Source of the DNA: Gelidibacter mesophilus DSM 14095
GTDB taxonomy: Bacteria; Bacteroidota; Bacteroidia; Flavobacteriales; Flavobacteriaceae
Length of the DNA: 64,000 nt
Assembly: GCF_000423005.1 (NCBI RefSeq)
Contig: NZ_AUHD01000005.1
Location: 248,001 to 312,000, forward strand
Direction of reading: 5' to 3'
In this document: positions 15,701 to 24,202 of the stretch, piece by piece
How positions within the stretch are numbered: position 1 is the stretch's first letter
Layout of the letters: each line of letters starts with the position of its first letter
Made by a program: the position numbers and the translations under genes
Notes under the pieces: generated by a model
The model's database searches: none
What the model was told of the DNA's origin: nothing
What the model saw: the letters and a program-made list of their open reading frames with translations, nothing else

Positions 15701-16289
15701 ACTAGGTTTTGATTGCTATAAAATTTAAAAGTTAAGGATGTAAATTGCGGGAATTACTGTAATTTTTAAACGGATAGGTCTTTTGAAACGGTCAGGTTAT
15801 GAGGTGTCATTATTTTTTAGATGCATGGATTTTAGAACCTCCACTTAACATATTCAACCATTTAATTAAAACTATATTATTGTATATCTGTTTTTAGCCA
15901 TACGATTAATAATTTGGCGAATAGCTGCGAAATCAGCAGAAAACAAAAACTTAAGTTTGTAAAATCTATCCCACGGATCCATTGGATTAACGCAGGCTAA
16001 CAGCCAGTTTGTTATTAATTACCTTACCTAAAAATTGCTTTAATAGCACAATCATGACTTTATAATATTTTACGGACCATCATATTCAATAAAATCATTC
16101 CCTTAGGATTGAGTCCATGGTGATAAATTTTTAATAGTTGAAATGACATTATTTTATCAAGTTTCGTTTAAAAGAAAATAATGGGTTTGCCAAACTTCTC
16201 AACCATTCCGCTTCAAATAATTTCTGCAAAGTCACCAGTCAAATTTGAAAAATCCTGTATATTCGAAGAAACCTTTATAATTCCACTGC
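15701..16289. other. 589-bp gap without a recognisable gene
   Basis: AT-rich sequence with stop codons in all frames except short ORFs. The 67-aa ORF starting at 16181 overlaps the sulfatase signal sequence in another frame and is not credible. I saw no hairpin terminator or tRNA-like fold. Confidence 0.5.
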
Positions 16290-17783
16290 ATGAAATCAGT
16301 TATAAGTTTGACGCTCATATTTTTTGTTTTTCTAAAATTATCAGCGCAACAAAAACCAAACGTCATTTTTATTCTTGCGGATGATTTGGGCTATGGAGAC
16401 GTCAGCAGTTATGGTGCCACAAAAATAAGCACTCCAAATCTTGATAATTTGGCAGCTCAGGGGGTTCGCTTTACGAATGCACACGCCACTTCTAGCACCT
16501 GCACACCATCGCGTTATGCGATCATGACGGGTGAATATCCATGGCGTAAAAGCGGCACCAGAATCTTACCGGGAGATGCAGCATTGATTGTTCCAACAGA
16601 GGGCCCAACCTTACCTAAAATTTTTAAACACGCAGGATATACAACTGCCGTTGTTGGTAAATGGCATTTAGGTCTTGGTGATGCCGTAGCAAAAAACTGG
16701 AATGGCGCAATTAAACCTGGTCCCAACGAGACGGGTTTTGATTATTCGTTTATCTTTCCAGCCACTGCTGATCGTGTGCCTACGGTTTTTATGGAAAATC
16801 ATCATGTTGTTGCTTTGGACAGTGACGATCCTATTGAAGTCAATTATCAGAAGAAAGTAGGGAATGATCCCACAGGTCTTGAAAATCCGGAATTATTAAA
16901 AATGAAATCCTCTCCAAATCATGGCCATAATAATACGATTGTAAATGGTGTTGGGAGAATTGGGTATATGAGTGGCGGTCATCGTGCGCGATGGACTGAT
17001 GAGGAGATGCCGATGACGTTTCTCTATAAAGCCAATTCATTTATTGAAGATCATAAAGACAAACCGTTTTTTCTATTTTATGCGTTGACAGAACCCCATG
17101 TGCCGCGCATGCCGTCAACCATGTTTAAGGACCAAAGCGGATTGGGCTATCGCGGCGATGCCATTCTGCAATTGGATTGGGCGGTCGGTGAGATAATGAA
17201 ACAGTTGACCTATTTAGGAATTGAAGATAATACCCTGATCATTTTTTCAAGTGATAATGGACCGGTATTGGATGATGGTTATGTGGATGGTGCGGTCACC
17301 CAATTGAACGGTCATACACCTTGGGGGCCATTGCGAGGAGGGAAATATTCCACCTATGAAGCTGGAACGCGAGTTCCGATGATGGTCAGTTGGCCAGGCA
17401 CAATAAAGCCGTCAGTTTCGGACGCACTATTTTCACAAATAGATTTAATGGCTTCATTCTCAAAAATGTTCGGGATTGTTTCTGAAACTACAGACAGCCA
17501 CGATATGCTTGAGGTAATGTTGGGAAACTCTACACAGGATCGTGATTATTTGATTGAGCAGGGGAGTTCGGATAATTTAGCGATCATACAAGGGGATTGG
17601 AAATACATTGCGCCATCAAAAGGACGTGAAATTAATGAATTGGTCAATATTGAGCTTGGGAATTCGATAAAACCACAGTTGTTTAATTTAAGCGACGACC
17701 TTGGAGAGACCACAAATCTTGCTGAGAAATATCCAAATAAAGTCAAAGAACTTCAAAAGAAATTGGAAGAGGTCAGAAAGTAG
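16290..17783 (+). CDS. Secreted family S1 (arylsulfatase-type) sulfatase
   Basis: A 497-residue formylglycine-dependent sulfatase with a signal peptide (MKSVISLTLIFFVFLKLSAQ). The first metal site is ILADDLGYGD (Asp 31, 32) and the maturation motif is C71-T-P-S-R, where Cys is converted to formylglycine, followed by TGEYPWR. FSSDNGPV supplies the second Asp-Asn metal pair, and VGKWHLG and HTPWGPLRGGKYSTYEAG the Lys and His contacts. It removes sulfate esters from polysaccharide or glycan in the periplasm. The substrate cannot be read from sequence; sulfated fucans, agarans and host glycans all fit the locus. The SUMF1-like gene in this window lacks FGE cysteines, so its activator must be elsewhere. 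Confidence 0.92.
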   Translation: MKSVISLTLIFFVFLKLSAQQKPNVIFILADDLGYGDVSSYGATKISTPNLDNLAAQGVRFTNAHATSSTCTPSRYAIMTGEYPWRKSGTRILPGDAALIVPTEGPTLPKIFKHAGYTTAVVGKWHLGLGDAVAKNWNGAIKPGPNETGFDYSFIFPATADRVPTVFMENHHVVALDSDDPIEVNYQKKVGNDPTGLENPELLKMKSSPNHGHNNTIVNGVGRIGYMSGGHRARWTDEEMPMTFLYKANSFIEDHKDKPFFLFYALTEPHVPRMPSTMFKDQSGLGYRGDAILQLDWAVGEIMKQLTYLGIEDNTLIIFSSDNGPVLDDGYVDGAVTQLNGHTPWGPLRGGKYSTYEAGTRVPMMVSWPGTIKPSVSDALFSQIDLMASFSKMFGIVSETTDSHDMLEVMLGNSTQDRDYLIEQGSSDNLAIIQGDWKYIAPSKGREINELVNIELGNSIKPQLFNLSDDLGETTNLAEKYPNKVKELQKKLEEVRK

Positions 17784-17863
17784 TCGTTAATTTGCCTGAA
17801 TCCTTATTAAAGTATTAAATAGAAGCCTTGATTGCCAACGGGGCTTGAACTTAATAAAGGTTG

Positions 17864-17892
17864 TTTGGATTCTCTATATAGAATTATCTTTA
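17864..17892 (+). promoter_or_regulatory. Promoter of the CBM9-like gene
   Basis: TTTG (17864-17867), a 17-bp spacer and TATCTTTA (17885-17892). The spacer contains the inverted repeat ATTCT-N6-AGAAT, which may be an operator. Confidence 0.5.
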
Positions 17893-17923
17893 TTAGAATT
17901 GGAGCTATTTGATTTTTGAAATT

Positions 17924-18568
17924 ATGAAAACATACAAAGTGAATAAGGTTGATGATAATGATATGGATATCAACGGTAAAGGCGATCATCCTTTATGGGA
18001 AAAGGCGATGTTATTAAAAGATTTCTCTTCCCCGTGGCATCATGAATCGGTTGAAAATATTGAGTTTCGTGCGCTCTACGATAGTGAAAACTTATACGTA
18101 TCCTATAAGGTGAAGGACGACTCGCTACATATTGATAGATCGGATAATTCTAAGAAAAGTGTTGACAATTCCGATAGGGTGGAGCTGTTTTTAAGATCAG
18201 ACCACCATCTTGATCCTTATTATTGTCTTGAGATGGATCCGTTGGCAAGGGTTCAGGATTTTATCGCCCGGCCCAACCGACAGTTTGATTTCAAATGGGA
18301 CTGGCCCAAAGATGGGATTTCTTTAAAATCCCAGATTACACCAACCTATTTTTGTGTGGAATTAGCTCTCAGCCTGAAATCTCTTATACAATTTGAACTT
18401 ATTCAGCCCGATGGAAGCATTGAAGCGGGAATTTATCGCGCCAAATATAATCAGCAACCCAATGGTTTATTTGAGCCTACGTGGATCACTTGGGTAGATC
18501 CTCAAACAGACAGACCAGATTTTCATATTGCCTCTTCTTTTGGCAAATTACAGCTCGAAGAATATTAA
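17924..18568 (+). CDS. CBM9-like carbohydrate-binding protein, cytoplasmic
   Basis: A 214-residue protein from the ATG at 17924 (MKTYKVNKVDDNDMDINGKG). It looks like the family 9 carbohydrate-binding-like beta sandwich: HPLWEKAMLLKDF, NIEFRALYDSENLYVSYKVKDD, DSDRVELFLR-type DRVELFLRSD, and EAGIYRAKYNQQPNG near the end. These domains bind sugar chain ends, usually as parts of exported enzymes. Here there is no signal peptide and no enzyme domain, so it may act in the cytosol as a sugar sensor or chaperone, or use an unseen export route. Its last 4 bases overlap the stop of the convergent LacI gene. Fold call moderate, role unknown. Confidence 0.7.
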   Translation: MKTYKVNKVDDNDMDINGKGDHPLWEKAMLLKDFSSPWHHESVENIEFRALYDSENLYVSYKVKDDSLHIDRSDNSKKSVDNSDRVELFLRSDHHLDPYYCLEMDPLARVQDFIARPNRQFDFKWDWPKDGISLKSQITPTYFCVELALSLKSLIQFELIQPDGSIEAGIYRAKYNQQPNGLFEPTWITWVDPQTDRPDFHIASSFGKLQLEEY

Positions 18569-19605
18569 TCTCTTAAAAAGGGCGTCACGTTCTCTGAGTT
18601 GATGATGTCTATCGGAAGAAGAAATTTATTTGGAATCTGCTTTTCAAATACCAAATGTTCAATTAAAAACTTCAGACCCAAATAAGCCTGTTGTCTTGGG
18701 TTCTGATGAATCAAGAAATCAATGACCCCAACTTTAAGATAGTTGACATTCTCAGCTAGGAGGTCATAGCCAACCAGTTTTATATGGTTTTTATTTTCGG
18801 TTTCTAATAGTCGTGCCACGTGAAATGCTTTTGAGTTGGTTACAAAAACACCTTTTAAATTGGAATTATTGATTAAGAACGCCCTGAGTTTGTCCTCGGT
18901 TTCGGTATACCTTATTTTACATTTTAAGATATGGTCTTGAAAACCACTTAAATCGTCAAAATAACTTTTAAAACCTCTTTCCTTTTCTTGCATATGCACC
19001 GCATTCTTATATTTCTCGTCAATATGTATGATGGCCATGTCACCTTTATCCGCAATGGTATGAAGTAGTTTGGCAGCTACGCGCCCACTTTGATAGAGGT
19101 CTTGACCTATGAAATTTGCTTTTGAAACTTCAATCTGATTGTTGAAAGTACAGACCTGAATGCCTGCTTCTTCATAATTTTTTAATACACTTTTGGCCTC
19201 TTTATAGAATAATGGCACCATTAAAATAATATCGGGAGCAGAGGTCATCAGCTGCTGATGACTCTTTATGAACGATTCTGTGTCGGTTGGATCAAACAAC
19301 ATGGTATGCAATCTAATATCGAAAGCGCTGAACTCAGATAGCGCTTGATTGATACCATCAGTACAAACTTCCCAATAAGCATCTTTTTTAGGATCTGGCA
19401 ATAATGCGCCAATTTGATAAATGCGATTGTTTTTCAAATTTCTGGCAATGAGGTTGGGTTGATAGTTGATGTCTTCAAGCAATCGTTTCACCTTATTTTC
19501 AACATCTTTGGCTACGTTACCACGGTTATGGATCACTCTGTCAATAGTGCCTTTGGAAACGCCTGCTAATTGGGCAATATCTTTAATGGTATATTTTTTC
19601 ATCAT
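18565..19605 (-). CDS. LacI family transcriptional regulator
   Basis: A 346-residue full-length LacI/GalR regulator. The helix-turn-helix is KYTIKDIAQLAGVSKGTIDRVIHNRG (residues 4-29), followed by a hinge (NLIARNLKNNRIYQIGAL) and a periplasmic-binding-protein-like effector domain to the C-terminus, with VGYDLLAENVNYL late in the domain. The effector is a sugar or sugar phosphate in family members, unknown here. It is divergent from the amino-sugar genes starting at 19800, which it probably controls; a TGTG-N6-CACA palindrome with a central CG lies between them. The start could be the second Met. Confidence 0.9.
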   Translation of the reverse strand: MMKKYTIKDIAQLAGVSKGTIDRVIHNRGNVAKDVENKVKRLLEDINYQPNLIARNLKNNRIYQIGALLPDPKKDAYWEVCTDGINQALSEFSAFDIRLHTMLFDPTDTESFIKSHQQLMTSAPDIILMVPLFYKEAKSVLKNYEEAGIQVCTFNNQIEVSKANFIGQDLYQSGRVAAKLLHTIADKGDMAIIHIDEKYKNAVHMQEKERGFKSYFDDLSGFQDHILKCKIRYTETEDKLRAFLINNSNLKGVFVTNSKAFHVARLLETENKNHIKLVGYDLLAENVNYLKVGVIDFLIHQNPRQQAYLGLKFLIEHLVFEKQIPNKFLLPIDIINSENVTPFLRD

Positions 19606-19648
19606 TCAGATTTGTAAAGTACACAAGAGATGTGTATATTCGCATTAC

Positions 19649-19662
19649 TGTGTTCGAGCACA
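19649..19662. promoter_or_regulatory. Candidate LacI-type operator
   Basis: TGTGTTCGAGCACA pairs at 6 of 7 positions around a central CG, the typical organisation of LacI-family sites. It lies in the divergent gap between the LacI gene and the nucleotidyltransferase operon. Only one copy was seen. Confidence 0.4.
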
Positions 19663-19799
19663 ATTTATGAAAAATTCTGTAGCCTATCAAAATTATACGT
19701 TAGGATTGTCATAAATCAATAGATTGTACCGGTCGAAATTACAATAATTTCCAAATGACTCTCAATCGTTTGAGGTTATAAAGGATTAAAATAAAAACC

Positions 19800-20711
19800 A
19801 TGGTAGAAATAAACAAACCGACATTAGTGATCCTAGCCGCAGGAATGGGGAGTAGGTACGGCGGTTTAAAACAAATTGATGGCTTTACTCCAGAAGGTGA
19901 TACCATTATGGATTTTTCAATATACGATGCACTTCAAGCTGGATTTGGAAAATTTGTTTTCATCATAAGAAAAAGTTTCGAAGAAGATTTCAAAAAAATA
20001 TTTAATGAAAAATTAAAGGGAAAGGCTGAAGTGGAGTATGTGTTTCAGGAATTTGACAGCGTTCCCAAAAAATATATTGATCCCAATAGAACCAAGCCTT
20101 GGGGTACGGGACATGCCCTTTTAATGGCTAAGGATGTCGTTAACGAAAATTTCGCCATCATTAACGCGGATGACTTTTATGGAAGGGAAGCGTTTATGGT
20201 CATGGCAAAATCCTTGTCTGAAAAGAATAAAGATTCGTATGATTTTAACATGATGGCATATCTGCTTAAAAATACGGTTTCTGATCATGGACATGTTGCG
20301 AGGGGTGAATGTGAGGTTGATGGCAATGGTTTTTTAGTTGATATCACGGAGCGTACACATATAGAAAAAGTGGATGGCCAACTCATGTGGATGGATCCTA
20401 ATGGGAAATATTTTCCTATTGATGGCGATACCATCGTATCCATGAATTTTTGGGGTTTTACTCCTAAATGTTTTGAATTTGGTGGCGAATTGTTTGATGC
20501 GTTTCTGGAGGTGAATAAGAACAATCCGAAAGCGGAATTCTTCATTCCATATGTAATTAATGAAATATTGAGATCTGATAAGGCAAGCGTTGAGGTTTTG
20601 AAATCTGATGCGAAGTGGTTTGGAGTGACTTATTTGGAGGATAAAGAAATTGTACAAGCAGCTATAATGAAACTTAAGGAGAGCGGCGTCTATCCAAAAA
20701 AAATATGGTAA
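19800..20711 (+). CDS. Sugar-1-phosphate nucleotidyltransferase
   Basis: A 303-residue Rossmann-like nucleotidyltransferase. The signature VILAAGMGSRYGGLKQID (residues 10-27) binds the nucleotide, FAIINADDFYGREAF carries the metal-binding Asp and KPWGTGHALLMAKD contacts the base. It would couple UTP or another NTP with a sugar 1-phosphate. The kinase that could supply that phosphate starts 1 bp after this stop codon. MurU-type enzymes are shorter (about 220 residues), so I do not call it MurU. The reaction class is confident, the sugar is not. Confidence 0.88.
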   Translation: MVEINKPTLVILAAGMGSRYGGLKQIDGFTPEGDTIMDFSIYDALQAGFGKFVFIIRKSFEEDFKKIFNEKLKGKAEVEYVFQEFDSVPKKYIDPNRTKPWGTGHALLMAKDVVNENFAIINADDFYGREAFMVMAKSLSEKNKDSYDFNMMAYLLKNTVSDHGHVARGECEVDGNGFLVDITERTHIEKVDGQLMWMDPNGKYFPIDGDTIVSMNFWGFTPKCFEFGGELFDAFLEVNKNNPKAEFFIPYVINEILRSDKASVEVLKSDAKWFGVTYLEDKEIVQAAIMKLKESGVYPKKIW

Positions 20712-20712
20712 G

Positions 20713-21777
20713 ATGGGGACAGACAGGCTAAAATTTATTTTCGGACAATTTGAGCATTCAGGTGAATTTGAAAACTTTACGGAATTGGCATCTGGCCATA
20801 TTAACGATACCTATTTAATTAGGACCAAAGAAAAACCATATTACGTGCTCCAACGCATTAATCACGGTGTTTTTCAGGACGTTCCAGGACTCATAGAGAA
20901 TAAGGTCGCCATTAGTCAGCATATCAAAGAAAAACTACAACATCTTTCTCCAAAAAAGCAAAAACGACGCATTCTTAAATTCTTCAGAACAAATACCGAA
21001 GCGTCTTATTATAGAGGTGACGAAGGTAACTACTGGAACCTTATGCAATTTATAGATAAAAGTGTGACTCATGAATCTGTATCAAATGAAAAAATCGCCT
21101 ACGAGGGCGGACGTCTTTTGGGTCAGTTTTTAACACTAACAGATGATTTTGATGCATCTCAATTAGTGGAGGTGATTCCGAAATTTCATGATATGCCCTT
21201 TAGATATTTTGAATTTGATGAAGCGTTACGATTGGCTTCTGAAGAACGTAGAGAAAAAGCCAAAGCGTCTATCGAATTAGTGCAAAATGCAAAGGAAGAA
21301 ATGCACATTCTACAAAACATGAAGGAATCTGGCGCAATCAAAATGCGCGTAACGCATAATGACACCAAAATATCCAACGTCCTTTTCAATAAAAAAGACA
21401 AAGGCTTGTGTCTGATAGATTTAGATACTGTTATGCCTGGTATCGTACATTATGATTTTGGTGATGCTATCCGAACCATTTGCAACACCGCGGCAGAAGA
21501 TGAGACCAATTTGGATCTGGTAGAATTTAATCTCGATTATTACAATGCCTATCTCAAAGGGTTTTTAAAGAAAATGGAAAATTCTCTAACGCCATTAGAA
21601 ATAAAATACCTACCGTTGGGAGCTAAAACGATGATCTTCATTATCGGATTACGATTCTTAACGGATTATCTCAATAATGATATTTACTTTAAAACGAAAT
21701 ATCCTGAACATAATTTAGACCGTGCCAAAAATCAGTTCAAACTATGGCAGAGCCTTGCAGAAAAATTGAACGTATAA
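20713..21777 (+). CDS. Aminoglycoside-phosphotransferase-fold sugar kinase (NahK-like)
   Basis: A 354-residue kinase of the aminoglycoside phosphotransferase/choline kinase fold. The N-lobe includes ELASGHINDTYLI and YVLQRINH (Lys-equivalent region). The catalytic loop is RVTHNDTKISNVLFN (HNDxKxxN) and the metal Asp lies in CLIDLDTVMPG. Homologous enzymes include N-acetylhexosamine 1-kinase (NahK) and the anomeric MurNAc/GlcNAc kinase AmgK, which feed a nucleotidyltransferase. Direct linkage (1-bp gap) to the nucleotidyltransferase gene fits a two-step salvage of a free sugar to NDP-sugar. Which hexose or hexosamine is used cannot be told from sequence. Confidence 0.82.
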   Translation: MGTDRLKFIFGQFEHSGEFENFTELASGHINDTYLIRTKEKPYYVLQRINHGVFQDVPGLIENKVAISQHIKEKLQHLSPKKQKRRILKFFRTNTEASYYRGDEGNYWNLMQFIDKSVTHESVSNEKIAYEGGRLLGQFLTLTDDFDASQLVEVIPKFHDMPFRYFEFDEALRLASEERREKAKASIELVQNAKEEMHILQNMKESGAIKMRVTHNDTKISNVLFNKKDKGLCLIDLDTVMPGIVHYDFGDAIRTICNTAAEDETNLDLVEFNLDYYNAYLKGFLKKMENSLTPLEIKYLPLGAKTMIFIIGLRFLTDYLNNDIYFKTKYPEHNLDRAKNQFKLWQSLAEKLNV

Positions 21778-21835
21778 ATCGATTAAAAAATAAATAACAT
21801 TGTAAAACCATTAACATCTAACTAATCTAAAGCTT

Positions 21836-23152
21836 ATGAGCACGAGTACAAAATCACAAAACAATCTAGTCCCAATCCTTATTATTGGAGGACTCTTCGC
21901 TATTTTCGGTTTTGTAACCTGGATTAATGGAGCCCTCATTCCTTTTATGAGGACCCTGAATGAATTAACGGAAGCACAATCTTATTTTGTTGCAACAGCC
22001 TCTTATATTTCGTTTGTGGTCATGGCCTTACCAGCATCGTATATTATTAACAAGATCGGGTATCGCAACGGCATATCATTGGGGTTGGCAATTATGGCCG
22101 TTGGTGCATTAGTGTTCATACCAGCCGCAGATGCACGTACGTACTGGGTGTTTTTACTTGCTATTTTTATTCAAGGTATCGGGATGACTATCTGTCAAAC
22201 TGCCGCAAATCCTTATATCACAATATTAGGGCCAATTGAAAGTGGAGCCAAACGTATGGCGATGATGGGTATTGCCAACAAAGTAGCGGGAGCTCTTGGA
22301 TCTGTGATTTTTGGAGCCTTGTTGTTATCAGGAATTGATGAGGTCAATGAGAAATTAACGACTGTTTCCGATGATGAGAAAAATGTCTTGTTAGATGCCA
22401 TGGCCGATAGTGTACATACCCCATATATTGTAATGGCTGTGGTGCTATTCATCTTTGCGTTCTTTATTAGAAAAGCCAATTTGCCTCACGTTGAAGCGGC
22501 TGAAGAGGAAGTCGTTGTTGGTGGTACAAAGACCAACAAAACCATATTTCAATATCCACAACTATGGTTGGGTGTTTTAGCCTTGTTTGTTTATGTTGGC
22601 GCAGAAGTCATTGCTGGTGATACGATTATCTCTTACGGTATTTCACTGGGAATTTCTGCTGACGACGCAAAATGGTTTACAACCTACACCCTAATGGCGA
22701 TGGTCGGAACTTATGCGTTGGGTGTCTTTTTAATTCCAAAATATCTTAAACAAAAAACAGCCTTGATTATCAGTGCCATTTTAGGAATTGTTTTCAGTCT
22801 CTGTATTTTATCCACTACCGGATTTACATCGGTCCTTTTCGTTGCAGCATTAGGTATTGCTAACGCCTTGGTGTGGCCTGCAATTTGGCCGTTGACTTTA
22901 GATGGCTTAGGAAAACATACCAAAACAGCATCGGCATTACTGATTATGGCAATTTCTGGTGGTGCCATCATTCCACCTTTATATGGTCGTTTGGTTGATT
23001 CTGGAAAACATGAGATGATGGCTAACGGCGTTCAAGATGTTTCAGAGTTGTCTGCGGCATCAACCAGCAGTTACTGGATTTTGATTCCTTGTTACCTTAT
23101 CGTTCTGTTTTTTGCGATTAAAGGCCATAAAATTAAAAGTTGGACAAAATAA
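21836..23152 (+). CDS. MFS sugar:H+ symporter (FucP/GluP/NagP type)
   Basis: A 438-residue major facilitator with about 12 transmembrane helices. Its opening (NLVPILIIGGLFAIFGFVTWINGALIPFMR) and the QTAANPYITILGP motif are typical of the FucP/GluP family of hexose symporters in the inner membrane. It lies between the kinase and a Gfo/Idh/MocA oxidoreductase in an amino-sugar block, so N-acetylglucosamine or a related hexosamine is the most likely substrate, by context only. It is distinct from the fucose permease at 36545, which has a different first helix (NDLTNPMVSAF). Confidence 0.9.
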   Translation: MSTSTKSQNNLVPILIIGGLFAIFGFVTWINGALIPFMRTLNELTEAQSYFVATASYISFVVMALPASYIINKIGYRNGISLGLAIMAVGALVFIPAADARTYWVFLLAIFIQGIGMTICQTAANPYITILGPIESGAKRMAMMGIANKVAGALGSVIFGALLLSGIDEVNEKLTTVSDDEKNVLLDAMADSVHTPYIVMAVVLFIFAFFIRKANLPHVEAAEEEVVVGGTKTNKTIFQYPQLWLGVLALFVYVGAEVIAGDTIISYGISLGISADDAKWFTTYTLMAMVGTYALGVFLIPKYLKQKTALIISAILGIVFSLCILSTTGFTSVLFVAALGIANALVWPAIWPLTLDGLGKHTKTASALLIMAISGGAIIPPLYGRLVDSGKHEMMANGVQDVSELSAASTSSYWILIPCYLIVLFFAIKGHKIKSWTK

Positions 23153-23191
23153 ATGAAATTATATATCATTGAATTATAGGAAAAGGTCATC

Positions 23192-24190
23192 ATGAAGGGG
23201 AGTAAAACATATAAATGGGGAATGGTTGGTTGTGGAAGTGTCACTGAATTAAAAAGTGTTCCTGCTTATCAGAAAACTGAAGGCTTTGAGCTTTTTGCAG
23301 TCATGTGCAGAGATATCGCAAAAGCAGAAGATTATGCTAAACGGCATAATGTTCCTCACTTTTATGATGATGCCGATGCGCTAATCAACCATCCAGAAGT
23401 TGATGCCATCTATATTGCCACACCGCCTGACTCTCATGAATACTATGCCTTAAAGGTAGCAGAAGCAGGTAAAATATGTTGCATTGAAAAACCAATGGCC
23501 CCAAGTTATGAGTCATGTTTAAGAATCAATGCAGCCTTTGAGGACAGAAAACTGCCTTTATTTGTAGCTTACTATAGAAGATCCTTGCCCAGGTTTTTGC
23601 AGGTAAAGGAATGGATTGATCAGAATAAAATAGGAACTATTAGACATATTCATTGGCATTTTAGTAAGCCCGCAAATGCTATTGATAAATCAGGATCCTA
23701 TAATTGGCGTACTGACGCCAAAATTGCCCCAGGAGGCTATTTTGATGATTTAGCTTCCCATGGCTTAGATTTGTTTGTCCATCTTTTAGGGCCTATCAAA
23801 TCGGCAAATGGCACGGCTGAAAACAAGCAGGGTTTATATACTGCGAAAGACTATATTAAAGGACAATGGGTCCATAATTCGGGTGTTACGGGATATGGAA
23901 CCTGGGATTTTGGTGCAGAGAAAAGGGAAGATATCGTTAAAATCTATGGCAATGAAGGAAATATTACGTTTTCTGTTTTTGGAGAAGCTCCAATTGTTTT
24001 AGAACGTGATGATGACACCAAAAGTTTGAACGTTGCAAACCCTGAGCATGTGCAATGGAACCACGTTCAGAATATAAAAGCCCATTTATCGGGAGAATCG
24101 CAGCATCCATCATTAGGAGATACGGCAACGCATACCGCATGGGTCATGGATCAGATATTAGAACATAAAATTGAAGTCATTAATAATTAA
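23192..24190 (+). CDS. Gfo/Idh/MocA family NAD(P)-dependent oxidoreductase
   Basis: A 332-residue oxidoreductase. The N-terminal Rossmann fold has WGMVGCGSVTELKS, then DAIYIATPPDSHEYYALKVAEAGK and the hallmark CIEKPMAPSYESC with the catalytic Lys (EKP). GGYFDDLASHGLDLF in the second domain has the conserved His. No signal peptide, so cytosolic. Family members oxidise or reduce sugars and inositols at one hydroxyl. It lies 12 bp before the NagB fusion gene and is presumably part of the same hexosamine operon. The substrate is unknown. Confidence 0.9.
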   Translation: MKGSKTYKWGMVGCGSVTELKSVPAYQKTEGFELFAVMCRDIAKAEDYAKRHNVPHFYDDADALINHPEVDAIYIATPPDSHEYYALKVAEAGKICCIEKPMAPSYESCLRINAAFEDRKLPLFVAYYRRSLPRFLQVKEWIDQNKIGTIRHIHWHFSKPANAIDKSGSYNWRTDAKIAPGGYFDDLASHGLDLFVHLLGPIKSANGTAENKQGLYTAKDYIKGQWVHNSGVTGYGTWDFGAEKREDIVKIYGNEGNITFSVFGEAPIVLERDDDTKSLNVANPEHVQWNHVQNIKAHLSGESQHPSLGDTATHTAWVMDQILEHKIEVINN

Positions 24191-24202
24191 ATTCGTTAGG
24201 AA

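Noticed and set aside
16181-16384. 67-aa ORF ahead of the sulfatase
   Set aside because: Overlaps the sulfatase signal peptide in another frame; no promoter or family support.
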